This document shows, in pieces, positions 54,674 to 63,691 of a stretch of DNA of 64,000 bases (positions within the stretch are counted from its first letter, which is position 1; every line of letters starts with the position of its first letter). The notes beneath the pieces were generated by a model, which was not told where the DNA came from, did not search any database, and saw only the letters and a program-made list of their open reading frames with translations. A program made the translations under genes and the position numbers. Source of the DNA: an uncultured Clostridia bacterium (GTDB taxonomy: Bacteria > Bacillota > Clostridia > Christensenellales > Borkfalkiaceae). The stretch lies in NCBI GenBank assembly GCA_947625025.1, contig CANQMQ010000004.1, positions 29,726 through 93,725 on the forward strand, given 5' to 3'.

Positions 54674-56449
54674 ATGGAAAGAAAGGACGTACCCGAACAA
54701 TACAAGTGGCGCACCTCGGATATATTCGAGAGCGATGAGGCGTGGGAGAAGGCATTTGCCGCCCTCGAAAAGAAGGTGGACTTCGCCCGCTTCCGCGGCA
54801 CTTTGAAGGATGCCGAGCACATTCTTCAATACTTCAAGGCGGAGGAGGCATTCTCCATCGAGGCAATGCGCGTGTACCTCTATGCCTTTTTGAAGCACGA
54901 TGAGGACGTGCGCGTCACCAAATACAATTCCTACATCAACAAAATCCTCTCCCTGCTCACGAAAGTGAGCGCAGAGACGGCGTTCGAGACCCCCGAGCTC
55001 ACCGCCCTTCCCGATGAGACGCTCTCCGCCCTTCAGGAAGATCCTCGTCTTAAGGATTACGATTACGCCCTCTCCCGTATCCGTGCGAGCAAGAAGTATA
55101 CCCTCTCCGAACGGGAGGAGGTCATTCTCGCACAGGCTTCGGAGCCCCTCACCGTGGCGGGCGACGTCTTTGAAATGCTCGATAATGCCGAGCTCAACCT
55201 CCCCGAAATCGAGTTCGAGGGAGAGAAGGTCCGCCTCTCGCACGGGCTGTATTCCGTCATTATGAACGGGTACGACAGGGAAAAGCGGAAGGAGGCGTAT
55301 GAGCTCTACTATTCCGCCTACCGCAACATCATCTCCACCCTTGCCACCACCTACTTCGGCAACACCAAGGCCAACATCTTCTATAAGACCGTCCGCGGCT
55401 ACAACAGCTGCCTCGAGAAGGCGCTCTTCGAAGAGGACGTGGAGGCGAGCGTATATGAGAGGCTCGTGAAGTGCGTGGGGGAGGGGACCCCGCTCATGCA
55501 CCGCTACATCGCCCTCCGCAAGAAGCTGATGGGCTACGATACGATGTATATGTACGATATCTATCCCTCCCTCGTCGAGGATGCCGAGCTCAAACTCTCC
55601 TTCGAGGAGGCCTACGATTTGGTGCTCGAAGGGCTCAAACCGCTCGGGAAGGAATACCTCGACCTCCTCAGAAAGGGGAGAGACGAGGGCTGGATCGACG
55701 TCATGGAGACGGAGGGCAAGCGGAACGGCGCCTACTCCATCGGCATTTACGGCAACCACCCGTTCGTCCTCCTCAACTACCAAAAGACGACGCACGACGT
55801 ATTCACTATTGCCCATGAGATGGGGCACTCCCTGCACTCCCACTATTCGAACACCTTCCAACCCTACCCGAAGGCCGATTACAAGATCTTCGTGGCAGAA
55901 GTGGCGAGCACGGTAAACGAAGTGCTCCTTTTGAAGTACCTCTTAAAGACCACGCAGGATAACAAGCTCAAGCGGTATCTTCTCAACTACTTCCTCGATA
56001 TGATCCGCACCACCCTCTTCCGCCAGACCCAGTTTGCCGAATTCGAAGAGAGGGCGCATGCGCTCGCCGAGGCAGGGGAGCCCCTCAATAAGGACAACCT
56101 CTCCGAGATCTATTTGGAGCTCAATAAGCGGTACTACGGCGATGCCGTGGTGCACGATGAGAACATCGCCATCGAGTGGGCGCGCATCCCGCACTTCTAC
56201 CGCTCCTTCTATGTATACAAGTACGCGACGGGCATCACCGCGGCAATTTGTATCGCAAACCGTATCTTGAATGAGGGCGAGAAGGCGGTGGAGGATTACA
56301 AGCGCTTCCTGAAGGGCGGTTGCTCGACCGACCCCGTCTCCCTGCTCAAGATCGCGGGGGCGGACCTCACGCAGGATGCGCCGTTTGAGACGGCGATGAA
56401 GGAATTCGGGGAAGCGCTCGAAGAATTTGAACGGCTTTCCTTGCAGTAA
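54674..56449 (+). CDS. pepF: Oligoendopeptidase F (M3B metallopeptidase)
   Basis: A 591-residue zinc peptidase of normal PepF length. It begins KDVPEQYKWRTSDIFESDEAWEKAF, a standard PepF start, and carries the zinc motif in TIAHEMGHSLHSHYSN near residue 380, with the third ligand Glu in FVAEVASTVNEVLL. The C-terminal EWARIPHFYRSFYVYKYATGITAA is also diagnostic. No signal peptide, so it degrades peptides in the cytoplasm. AAGGAG lies six bases before the ATG. Confidence 0.95.
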   Translation: MERKDVPEQYKWRTSDIFESDEAWEKAFAALEKKVDFARFRGTLKDAEHILQYFKAEEAFSIEAMRVYLYAFLKHDEDVRVTKYNSYINKILSLLTKVSAETAFETPELTALPDETLSALQEDPRLKDYDYALSRIRASKKYTLSEREEVILAQASEPLTVAGDVFEMLDNAELNLPEIEFEGEKVRLSHGLYSVIMNGYDREKRKEAYELYYSAYRNIISTLATTYFGNTKANIFYKTVRGYNSCLEKALFEEDVEASVYERLVKCVGEGTPLMHRYIALRKKLMGYDTMYMYDIYPSLVEDAELKLSFEEAYDLVLEGLKPLGKEYLDLLRKGRDEGWIDVMETEGKRNGAYSIGIYGNHPFVLLNYQKTTHDVFTIAHEMGHSLHSHYSNTFQPYPKADYKIFVAEVASTVNEVLLLKYLLKTTQDNKLKRYLLNYFLDMIRTTLFRQTQFAEFEERAHALAEAGEPLNKDNLSEIYLELNKRYYGDAVVHDENIAIEWARIPHFYRSFYVYKYATGITAAICIANRILNEGEKAVEDYKRFLKGGCSTDPVSLLKIAGADLTQDAPFETAMKEFGEALEEFERLSLQ

Positions 56450-56465
56450 CCAAGGAGGAATTTCC

Positions 56466-57923
56466 ATGGCAAACAACCTGATGCCGCACAGCACCGATGC
56501 GGAAGAGGCGCTCCTCGGGTGCCTTCTCATCGATGAACAGGTGCAATCGGATATCCTTGAATCCCTCCGTGAGGATTATTTCTACACGGAGGCGCACCGC
56601 CTCATCCTGAATGCGATGAAGGCAGTGTTTGCCTCCCGCAAGACGGTAGACCTCGTCACCCTTACGGACAGGTTGGAGCTCGACGGCAACCTCGAGCGGG
56701 CGGGCGGCTTGCAGAGCCTGACGAGCCTCGCTTCGGCGACGCCTTCCGCCGCCAACTTCAAGCAATATCTTGAAATCGTCAAGCGCGACGCCGTCAACCG
56801 CGCCCTCATCCGTGCCTCCCGCGATATCATCGAGAGCAGCCAAAAGGGCCTCGAGGAGCAGGATGCCATCGCCTATGCCGAGAAGCAAATTTACGATATC
56901 TCCAAGGAGACCAACGGCAGTTCGCTCACAGGCCTTGCGGACGGGGCGGTCATCGATGAAGTCATTCGGCGGTTTGAGGACATCGCAAACGACCCCAACG
57001 CCCTGCGCGGCATCGAGACGGGCTTCAAGCACCTCGACCGCATCACCAACGGCCTGCAACGTTCAGACCTCATCGTCATTGCCGCCCGCCCCGGCATGGG
57101 GAAAACTTCGCTCGCGATGAACATCGTCGAGCATGCCTGCCTCAACAGGGGCAAGGTGGCGGCGGTGTTTTCCCTCGAAATGCCCCGCGTGCAGATCGTG
57201 CAGAGGCTCCTCTGCGCCCATGCCGAAGTGAGTATGGAGAAGGCGCTCTCTGGCAAACTCGTACAGCGGGAATGGAAGAATCTCATGCTCGCAGGGGATA
57301 AACTGCGCAACAGCGATATCTACATAGACGATTCATCCCGCATCACCCCCGCACAAATTCTCTCCAAATGCAGGAGGCTCGCCTCCCAAAAGGGCAGGCT
57401 CGATCTCGTGATGATCGACTACATTCAGTTGATGGGGAGCGGGGAGAAGAATACGGGGAGCGATTTCAACCGTCAGCAGGAGATCGCAAGCATCACGAGA
57501 GACCTCAAAATCATGGCAAAGGAACTCAACGTCCCCGTCATTGCCCTCTCTCAGCTCCGCCGTATCCAGACGAAGGAGCCTCAGCTCTCCGACCTCCGTG
57601 AATCGGGGGCCATCGAGCAGGATGCCGATATCGTCATGTTCATCAACCGCCCCGAGGCGACGGCCACCAAGGAGGAGATGGCTTCGGGCAAAATTATCAA
57701 GGGCGCCGCAGAGCTCACCATTGCCAAGCACAGAAACGGCGCCATGGGCCGCATCCAGCTCCGCTTTGTGGGGGAGACGACCAAGTTCGTAGACGTAGAC
57801 GATCAGAATCTTCCCACCCCGCCCGAATTCAGGAAGCCGCGCCGCAGTGACGACGAGGACCTCCCCGGGCCCGAAGAGGCATTTCCGCCGCAGGACGACG
57901 GGGGAGGCATCCCCTTTGATTGA
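56466..57923 (+). CDS. dnaB: Replicative DNA helicase
   Basis: A 485-residue hexameric RecA-type helicase. The N-terminal primase-interacting domain begins LMPHSTDAEEALLGCLLID; the ATPase domain has Walker A ARPGMGKTSLAMNI near residue 205, Walker B VMIDYIQLM near 320, LSQLRR and the final AKHRNGAMGRIQLRF. The ATG at 56466 follows CCAAGGAGGAA. It is the presumed target of the DnaD/DnaI-type protein at 45626 and partner of the primase at 8158. The usual neighbour rplI is absent here. Confidence 0.96.
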   Translation: MANNLMPHSTDAEEALLGCLLIDEQVQSDILESLREDYFYTEAHRLILNAMKAVFASRKTVDLVTLTDRLELDGNLERAGGLQSLTSLASATPSAANFKQYLEIVKRDAVNRALIRASRDIIESSQKGLEEQDAIAYAEKQIYDISKETNGSSLTGLADGAVIDEVIRRFEDIANDPNALRGIETGFKHLDRITNGLQRSDLIVIAARPGMGKTSLAMNIVEHACLNRGKVAAVFSLEMPRVQIVQRLLCAHAEVSMEKALSGKLVQREWKNLMLAGDKLRNSDIYIDDSSRITPAQILSKCRRLASQKGRLDLVMIDYIQLMGSGEKNTGSDFNRQQEIASITRDLKIMAKELNVPVIALSQLRRIQTKEPQLSDLRESGAIEQDADIVMFINRPEATATKEEMASGKIIKGAAELTIAKHRNGAMGRIQLRFVGETTKFVDVDDQNLPTPPEFRKPRRSDDEDLPGPEEAFPPQDDGGGIPFD

Positions 57924-58908
57924 GACGAGGATCCTCGGGTGCAACAGAGATAGCCTCGATGCGGCAGTCAAATACATTGAGGAAGGGGAGGTCGTCGCCT
58001 TCCACACGGAGACGGTGTACGGGTTGGGCGCCAACGCCTTCGACGACGGAGCCGTCCTCAAAATTTTCGAACTCAAGGGCAGGCCTTCGGATAACCCGCT
58101 CATCGTGCACGTGCACAGGGATTACGATATTTCTCCCCTCATCGACGGCGAACCGCCCTACGCCGAGGCCCTTCGGAAGGCATTCCTCCCGGGGCCGCTC
58201 ACGATGGTGTACCCCTCGACGGGGAAGGTCTCGCAATACGTCTCGTGCGGGCTGAATACGCTCGCCATCCGCGTCCCTTCCTCGCCCACGGCACAGGCAT
58301 TCTTAAAGGCAGTCGATTTGCCCATCGCCGCCCCGAGCGCCAACCTCTCCAAGCACGTCTCGCCCGTCACCGCCCGCCATGTCTATGAGGATTTTGCGGG
58401 CAGAATTCCCCTCATCTTGGATGGGGGAGCCTGTTCGGGCGGCATCGAGAGCACCGTCCTCGATTGCACGGGAAAGGTCCCCCAGATCCTTCGGGAGGGC
58501 CTCGTGACGCGGGCAATGATAGCAAAAGTTGCGGGAGACTGCGGCGTCTACCGAAGGCAGGCGGGCGAGAAGCCCAAGAGCCCCGGCATGGCGTATAAGC
58601 ACTATGCGCCCCGCTGTAACACCGCCCACTGCCGCACGGCAGAGGAGGCGGCGGCGCTGTATCGAAGGGCCCTCGAAGAAGGGGAGCGGCCCTGCATCCT
58701 CGCAGAGAGCAGTGTAGCACAAGAACTTTCGGGCTATGCCGTCCTCGACCTCGGCAGTACGGGGGAGGAGATGGCAAGAAATCTCTACGCCCTCCTAAGA
58801 GAGGGGGAGAAGCGGGCGACCCTCCTCATCGGCGTCGAACCGCAGCTTCAGGGCGGCGTGATGGATGGCGTCATGAACAGGTGGAAAAAAGCATTCGGGG
58901 CGATCTGA
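57916..58908 (+). CDS. sua5: L-threonylcarbamoyladenylate synthase (Sua5/YwlC)
   Basis: Makes the intermediate for t6A37 modification of tRNA. The 330-residue long (Sua5) form has the YrdC domain (about 15-200: GEVVAFHTETVYGLGANAFD, IFELKGRPSDNPL, FLPGPLTMVY, IAAPSANLSKHVSPVTARHV) and a C-terminal Sua5 domain after a linker with SPGMAYKHYAPR. The start is TTG at 57916, eight bases inside the dnaB end, preceded by GGGGGAGG. The order sua5, low-molecular-weight phosphatase, rpiB is common in Firmicutes. Confidence 0.93.
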   Translation: MIETRILGCNRDSLDAAVKYIEEGEVVAFHTETVYGLGANAFDDGAVLKIFELKGRPSDNPLIVHVHRDYDISPLIDGEPPYAEALRKAFLPGPLTMVYPSTGKVSQYVSCGLNTLAIRVPSSPTAQAFLKAVDLPIAAPSANLSKHVSPVTARHVYEDFAGRIPLILDGGACSGGIESTVLDCTGKVPQILREGLVTRAMIAKVAGDCGVYRRQAGEKPKSPGMAYKHYAPRCNTAHCRTAEEAAALYRRALEEGERPCILAESSVAQELSGYAVLDLGSTGEEMARNLYALLREGEKRATLLIGVEPQLQGGVMDGVMNRWKKAFGAI

Positions 58909-59357
58909 TGAAACACAGAAAAATCATATTCGTGTGTACGGGGAATACCTGCCGCTCTCCGATGGCGGAAGCGGCCCTAAAGTATGAACTCAAAAAGCGG
59001 AAGATCCGTTGGTATGTGGTGTCCTCGGCGGGCCTTTCGCCGCACGAGGGGGCACCCATGTCCGCAAACGCCCGCGAGGCGCTCCTTGAAGCAGGCATTC
59101 CGATCCCCGAGACTCATCGGGCAAAGAAGCTCACCGAAAAGATGATTTCTGAGGCCCACGCCGTCATTTGCATGACGGAATTCCAGCGCCTTTCCCTCGG
59201 GGAGAGGCGGAATGTAACGAGTTTTTACAACGTCTGCGTGCGGGAAATTCCCGATCCCTACGGGCAGGGCATCGAGGTCTACAGGGAGACCCTGCAGGCC
59301 ATCCGAGAGAGCCTTCCCGAGATCATCAAATTATATTGTACCCCCATAGAAGGGTAG
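58908..59357 (+). CDS. Low-molecular-weight protein tyrosine phosphatase (YwlE-like)
   Basis: A 149-residue phosphatase. The P-loop CTGNTCRS (Cys-x5-Arg-Ser) is at about residues 11-18 and the general acid Asp lies in the late PDPYGQG. This is the YwlE-type group, in Bacillus an arginine phosphatase; the Thr in the P-loop that favours phosphoarginine is at the matching place (GNTCRS), so arginine specificity is plausible. The ATG shares a base with the sua5 stop. Confidence 0.92.
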   Translation: MKHRKIIFVCTGNTCRSPMAEAALKYELKKRKIRWYVVSSAGLSPHEGAPMSANAREALLEAGIPIPETHRAKKLTEKMISEAHAVICMTEFQRLSLGERRNVTSFYNVCVREIPDPYGQGIEVYRETLQAIRESLPEIIKLYCTPIEG

Positions 59358-59367
59358 GGAGGATAGT

Positions 59368-59826
59368 ATGAAAATTGCAATGGGTTGCGACCACGGCGGG
59401 CTCACGCTCAAGAACCAGGTGAAGCAGTATTTGGAGGAAAACGGCTACGAAGTGGTGGATTTCGGCACCACGACGTACGATTCCTGCGATTATCCCGATT
59501 ACGGCATCGAGGCCGCCGAGGCGGTTGCAAGCGGGGCATGCGAGCGGGGCATCGTCGTGTGTACGACGGGCATCGGCATCTCCATCGCCGCAAACAAGGT
59601 GCACGGCATCCGCTGTGCGCTCTGCTCGGAGCCGCTCTCCGCGAAAATGACCCGCCTGCACAACGATGCCAACATGCTCGCACTCGGCGGGGCGTTCGTA
59701 GGCGTCAACCTCGCCCTCGAGATCGTGCGCGTCTTTTTGGAGACTCCCTTCTCGGAAGAGGCGAAACATCAGCGCCGCATCGATAAAATTACCGCCGAAG
59801 AGAACAAATACGGGCCTCGGCAATAA
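59368..59826 (+). CDS. rpiB: Ribose 5-phosphate isomerase B
   Basis: A 152-residue RpiB/LacAB-family isomerase interconverting ribose 5-phosphate and ribulose 5-phosphate. Landmarks are MGCDHGG at the start, DYPDYGIEAAEAVASG, the catalytic Cys in GIVVCTTGIGISIAANKV, and HNDANMLALGG. AGGGAGG lies five bases before the ATG. In this gene order it is RpiB rather than a galactose 6-phosphate isomerase subunit, since only one copy is present. Confidence 0.94.
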   Translation: MKIAMGCDHGGLTLKNQVKQYLEENGYEVVDFGTTTYDSCDYPDYGIEAAEAVASGACERGIVVCTTGIGISIAANKVHGIRCALCSEPLSAKMTRLHNDANMLALGGAFVGVNLALEIVRVFLETPFSEEAKHQRRIDKITAEENKYGPRQ

Positions 59827-59854
59827 ATCTTCGTACGTTTAAGGGACTTTTGCC

Positions 59855-61387
59855 ATGAAGAACAAGGCGTTGCGCGATAAAATAGTCGAATCGCTCACTT
59901 CCATTCTGCCCATCGCAATCATCATCTTCCTGCTTGCGCTCACCTTTACGCCCATCGATACGGGAACCTTCGTGCTCTTCTTCCTCGGCGTCATTCTGCT
60001 CATCGTGGGCATGGGGTGCTTCACGCTCGGGGCGGATATGTCCCTGCTCGTCATAGGGGAGAAGATCGGCACCGCGATGTCCCGCACCCGCAAGGTATGG
60101 CTCATCGCGCTCATCTCCTTCATCATAGGAATTATCGTTACGGTCGCCGAGCCCGATTTGCAGATTTTGGCAGAGCAGGTGCCCTCCCTTGCCGAAAAGA
60201 CGCCGCTCGGCAACTACCTTCTCATCCTCACCGTAGCGGTGGGGGTGGGCATCTTTTTGATGTTTGCGATGCTCCGCATCGTACTTCACATCCGCCTCAA
60301 CATCCTGCTCTTCATCTTTTACGGGTTGGCGTTCGCGCTCAGCCTCTTCGTCGCTCCCTCCTTTTGGACGGTGGCGTTCGATTCGGGCGGGGTGACCACG
60401 GGCCCCATGACGGTGCCCTTTATCATCTCCCTCGGCGTCGGCGTCGCGAGCATGCGTACGGGGAAGGGCGGGCAGGATGATTCCTTCGGCCTCGTCGCCC
60501 TCGCAAGCGTCGGGCCCATCGTGGCGGTGCTCATCCTCGCCATCATCTTTCGGATCGAGGATGTGCCCTATCAGGTGGAGGCCCTTGCGGAGGTGGAAAA
60601 TACGCACGGCGTCCTCGGGCAATATCTGCACGGGTTTGCCGATTACGCCGTCGAAGTCGGCATCGCCGTCTCGCCCATCTTCGTATTCTTCCTGCTCTTT
60701 CAGGTGTGTACCCGCGCCTTCCGTCTCCGCCAATTCGTCCGCATCCTCGTGGGCTTCTTATATACCTTTGCGGGGCTCGTGCTCTTCCTCTCGGGCGCAA
60801 ACGTCGGCTTTATGCCCATCGGCAGGGAGATCGGGGCGGGGCTCGCAAAGCTGTGGGGCGGATGGCTGCTCATCCCCGTGGGCATGGTGATAGGGTACTT
60901 CGTCGTCGCCGCAGAGCCCGCCGTATACGTCCTCAATAAGCAGGTGGAGCGCCTCTCTGCGGGCGCCATCACGGCCTCCTCCATGAAGAAGGGGCTGTGC
61001 GCGGGCGTATGCCTCTCCTTGGGCCTCGCCATGACGCGCATTCTTACGGGCATCGACATCATGTGGGTGCTCGTACCGGGATACGTGCTTGCGCTCGGGC
61101 TCACCCTGTTTACGCCGCCGCTCTTCACGGGCATCGCCTTCGATTCGGGCGGCGTCGCAAGCGGGGCCATGGTCTCCTCCTTCGTGCTCCCGATGGCGAT
61201 CGGGGCATGCAACGTCCTCAACCCCGCGGGCATCATGACGCAGGCGTTCGGCTGTATCGCCTTCGTCGCCCTCACGCCCCTCATCTCTATTCAGATTTTG
61301 GGGCTATTCTACAAGAGAAAGACGAGCAAGATCAAGCGGAATTTCCTCACCGTAGAGGAATTTATCCTCGAATATGAGGTGAAATGA
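59855..61387 (+). CDS. DUF1538 membrane protein (putative transporter)
   Basis: A 510-residue polytopic protein with about twelve membrane segments and an internal duplication: each half has a segment like GMGCFTLGADMSLLVIGEKIG or ANVGFMPIGREIGAGLAKLWGGW followed by a VAEPD/VAAEPA helix, then FDSGGVTTGPMTVPFI in the first half and FDSGGVASGAMVSSFVLPM in the second. These paired motifs define the DUF1538 family, whose substrate is not known. Its stop overlaps the ATG of a PII-like gene, suggesting that the PII-like protein regulates this transporter. Confidence 0.88.
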   Translation: MKNKALRDKIVESLTSILPIAIIIFLLALTFTPIDTGTFVLFFLGVILLIVGMGCFTLGADMSLLVIGEKIGTAMSRTRKVWLIALISFIIGIIVTVAEPDLQILAEQVPSLAEKTPLGNYLLILTVAVGVGIFLMFAMLRIVLHIRLNILLFIFYGLAFALSLFVAPSFWTVAFDSGGVTTGPMTVPFIISLGVGVASMRTGKGGQDDSFGLVALASVGPIVAVLILAIIFRIEDVPYQVEALAEVENTHGVLGQYLHGFADYAVEVGIAVSPIFVFFLLFQVCTRAFRLRQFVRILVGFLYTFAGLVLFLSGANVGFMPIGREIGAGLAKLWGGWLLIPVGMVIGYFVVAAEPAVYVLNKQVERLSAGAITASSMKKGLCAGVCLSLGLAMTRILTGIDIMWVLVPGYVLALGLTLFTPPLFTGIAFDSGGVASGAMVSSFVLPMAIGACNVLNPAGIMTQAFGCIAFVALTPLISIQILGLFYKRKTSKIKRNFLTVEEFILEYEVK

Positions 61388-62199
61388 TGTTGAAAAAGCG
61401 TAGGCCGCACCGCCCTCCGCACGGAGAGCAGGGGCGGGAGGAACACAAAAAGATCCCCGCAACGGAGCGCGCCATTCCCCCGAAGTTGGCGGAGATGGGC
61501 CGCGTCAAGCTCCTCTTCAGCATCGTCAACCGCGGGGACGAAGTGCCCCTGAAGGAGATCCTCGACGACGCATCGGTCTCGCTCTCCTTCGTGTTTGCGG
61601 GAACGGGCACGGCGCGCTCGGCCCTCCTCGATTACCTCGGCATCGGCGGGGCGGAGAAGGCGGTCGTCCTATCCCTCATCCCCGAAGGCGATGAGGAGAT
61701 GCTCATGCGGCGCATCCGCGGGGAGATGGCGCTCTACCTCGTAGGAAGGGGCATCTCGTTTACCGTACCCCTCTCGGGCATTTCAAGCATCGTCGCGGGC
61801 GGGATTTCGAAGGCCGCCTCCAATAAAAATTTCGATACGGAGCACGCTATGAGTTCAGCGGATAGAAAGTATAATTTGATTGTTGCCGCCGTTGCCGCAG
61901 GGTATGTGGAGACGGCGATGGAGGCCGCCCAAGGGGCAGGTGCGGCAGGGGGCACCATCATCCGTGCACGCACCGTAAAGAATGAGAAGGCAGAGCAGTT
62001 CATGGGTTTCTCCCTTGCAAGCGAGCAGGAGATCCTTCTCATCCTTACCAAGACGGAAATTACAAGGGCAGTCATGGATGCCCTCTCCGAGCGGGTAGGC
62101 GCAAAGACGGAGGCGGGCGGCGTCATTTACTCCATGCCCGTCGATCGGACGGCGGGGATCTCCGTCTCCGAAGAGGAACCAAAGGCGCAAGCGGAATGA
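61384..62199 (+). CDS. PII-like regulatory protein linked to the DUF1538 transporter
   Basis: A 271-residue soluble protein with two PII-like (GlnB-fold) halves, about 40-130 (VKLLFSIVNRGDEVPLKEILDDASVSLSFVFAGTGTA) and 155-255 (YNLIVAAVAAGYVETAMEAAQGAGAAGGTIIRARTVKN). The second half looks like a canonical PII T-loop region with GGTIIRAR. A basic N-terminal tail (KKRRPHRPPHGEQGREEHKK) precedes them. The ATG overlaps the DUF1538 stop; a second ATG follows at once. Control of the adjacent membrane protein by a nucleotide or small ligand is the simplest reading, by analogy with GlnK-AmtB. Confidence 0.8.
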   Translation: MMLKKRRPHRPPHGEQGREEHKKIPATERAIPPKLAEMGRVKLLFSIVNRGDEVPLKEILDDASVSLSFVFAGTGTARSALLDYLGIGGAEKAVVLSLIPEGDEEMLMRRIRGEMALYLVGRGISFTVPLSGISSIVAGGISKAASNKNFDTEHAMSSADRKYNLIVAAVAAGYVETAMEAAQGAGAAGGTIIRARTVKNEKAEQFMGFSLASEQEILLILTKTEITRAVMDALSERVGAKTEAGGVIYSMPVDRTAGISVSEEEPKAQAE

Positions 62200-62900
62200 A
62201 GAGAATTGTTGCCATCGGCGGGGGACAAGGCAAGGGCCGCGAGCAGGACCCATCTCGCCTCAAAATCGATGAATACCTCGCGGGCCTCGCCCGTGAACAT
62301 GCGGGGGAGAGGCGGGCATGTTGCCTCTTTCTCCCCACGGCCAGCCACGATTGTATGCCCTACTACAATACCTTTCATAAGGTGTATACGGGGGTGTACG
62401 GCCTCAAGACGGATGTCGCCCTCACGGTGGGCAGGGATGTCGATTTGGGCAAGCACAAGAAGAAGTTCGATGGTGCAGACCTCATCTACGTCGGGGGCGG
62501 CAACACCGTATTCATGCTTGAACATTGGAGGAAGGTGGGGCTCATCCCCCTCATCGAGGAGGCCTACGGGCGGGGCGTACCCCTCGCGGGGCTCTCCGCG
62601 GGCGGAATTTGTTGGTTTGAGGAGATGTACTCCGATTCGGTTGTCCAAAACGACTACGCCATGTACCGCGGCCTCGGCTGGCTGAAGGGCACCGTATCCC
62701 CGCACTACAACGAGCGCACAGCGGATTTTGACGAGATCGTGCTGAGAAACAGGCTCCGCGCATGGGGAATCGAGGACTACGCCGCCTTAGAATTCGTGGA
62801 CGGTACTCCGAAGAATGCCATCTCCGCAGGCGGCAAAGTCTGGCTCCTCGATGCCTCCACCCACGCAGAGCTCACCAAAACCCAATTTTCGGGTGAGTGA
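62196..62900 (+). CDS. Peptidase E-like serine peptidase (S51 family)
   Basis: A 234-residue protein of the S51 peptidase group, related to PepE (aspartyl dipeptidase) and cyanophycinase. The nucleophile is in AGLSAGGICWF near residue 130, preceded by IYVGGGNTVFMLEHW and followed by the His region VSPHYNERT. No signal peptide. The start overlaps the PII-like gene by ATGA, and it ends the operon before a long hairpin. Exact substrate is not predictable. Confidence 0.88.
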   Translation: MKRIVAIGGGQGKGREQDPSRLKIDEYLAGLAREHAGERRACCLFLPTASHDCMPYYNTFHKVYTGVYGLKTDVALTVGRDVDLGKHKKKFDGADLIYVGGGNTVFMLEHWRKVGLIPLIEEAYGRGVPLAGLSAGGICWFEEMYSDSVVQNDYAMYRGLGWLKGTVSPHYNERTADFDEIVLRNRLRAWGIEDYAALEFVDGTPKNAISAGGKVWLLDASTHAELTKTQFSGE

Positions 62901-62933
62901 GGGCGATAGAAATACATAGCAGGACGATATCCA

Positions 62934-62969
62934 AAGGCCCCCGATGTGCTGCGGCACATCGGGGGCCTT
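62934..62969 (+). terminator. Perfect 16-bp hairpin after the S51 peptidase gene
   Basis: AAGGCCCCCGATGTGC (62934-62949) and GCACATCGGGGGCCTT (62954-62969) are exact complements around a four-base loop TGCG. There is no T tract, but the stem is long enough to act as a transcription or mRNA end. It also marks the border to the AT-richer region beyond. Confidence 0.7.
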
Positions 62970-63023
62970 GGTAAATCGTCAAAACGTAGCTGCCCGCCCT
63001 CCGTATAAATAAATTGAAATATT

Positions 63024-63242
63024 TTACGCTCTGCGTTCTTTCTTCGGATACAAGTTTTCGGGCGTTTTACAGAACAATCGGATTACGCTTCCGCAATCGC
63101 GGCATACCGTTGCAAACAGATTGGCGTTCCGATTCGCTATGCCCTTGGAAACGCATACCCCGCTCATCATCGAGGATACATTGCCTTCTATCCATTCTTC
63201 TCCGCCGCAGTAAGGGCATTTTTCAATGTTTACTTCCTTCAT
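63024..63242 (-). CDS. Small zinc-ribbon protein
   Basis: A 72-residue protein with two metal-binding Cys pairs, CPYCGG near residue 9 and CRDCGS near 47, as in small zinc-ribbon or transcription factor-like proteins of Firmicutes mobile regions. Two in-frame ATG codons exist; the second (63242, MKEVNIEKCPYC) is chosen because GGAGG lies eight bases before it, while the first ATG overlaps that very site. It is encoded in an AT-richer minus-strand patch and is probably accessory. Function unknown. Confidence 0.7.
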   Translation of the reverse strand: MKEVNIEKCPYCGGEEWIEGNVSSMMSGVCVSKGIANRNANLFATVCRDCGSVIRLFCKTPENLYPKKERRA

Positions 63243-63283
63243 AACAGCTTCCTCCATTCAATCTTTTACTTTATTTTACGCTC

Positions 63284-63691
63284 TCAAATCTGAAACACAT
63301 CGTCATTCGGGTTGTCCGAAGATGAATTTTTCTTCAATGAGACGATTTTCTTGACGGTAACGATATACCACCATATTCCCGTTACGGGGGAGACGAGCAG
63401 GTTCAAGACGAGGATCCCGCCGAAGCCCGCAATCACGCCGATGCGCACCCCGTCCCGAAAGGCATGCTCGGGTGATCTGTCTCCGAAATATTTGATTGCC
63501 AACTGCAAGCCAAAGAGCAGGGAGGGGACGATAAAAAACGCCCAGCATACGACGATCGCCATGGACGTAACCCGATAGGCATCGGGAATAAAACTCGGGT
63601 CGAGAAGGTATAGCAACACAACTGCCCCCGCAAGTATAATGCCGATTGCCAAAACAATTAACAATAGTTTTACGCTTGAAAGTTTTTTCAT
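63284..63691 (-). CDS. Small membrane protein of unknown function
   Basis: A 135-residue protein with three membrane segments, at about 8-29 (LLLIVLAIGIILAGAVVLLYLL), 41-63 (AIVVCWAFFIVPSLLFGLQLAI) and 84-110. It has a charged Ser/Asn/Asp-rich tail. The ATG at 63691 has GGAG nine bases upstream, supporting independent translation. Its frame is also open upstream into the recombinase without a stop. I do not recognise a family. Confidence 0.65.
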   Translation of the reverse strand: MKKLSSVKLLLIVLAIGIILAGAVVLLYLLDPSFIPDAYRVTSMAIVVCWAFFIVPSLLFGLQLAIKYFGDRSPEHAFRDGVRIGVIAGFGGILVLNLLVSPVTGIWWYIVTVKKIVSLKKNSSSDNPNDDVFQI

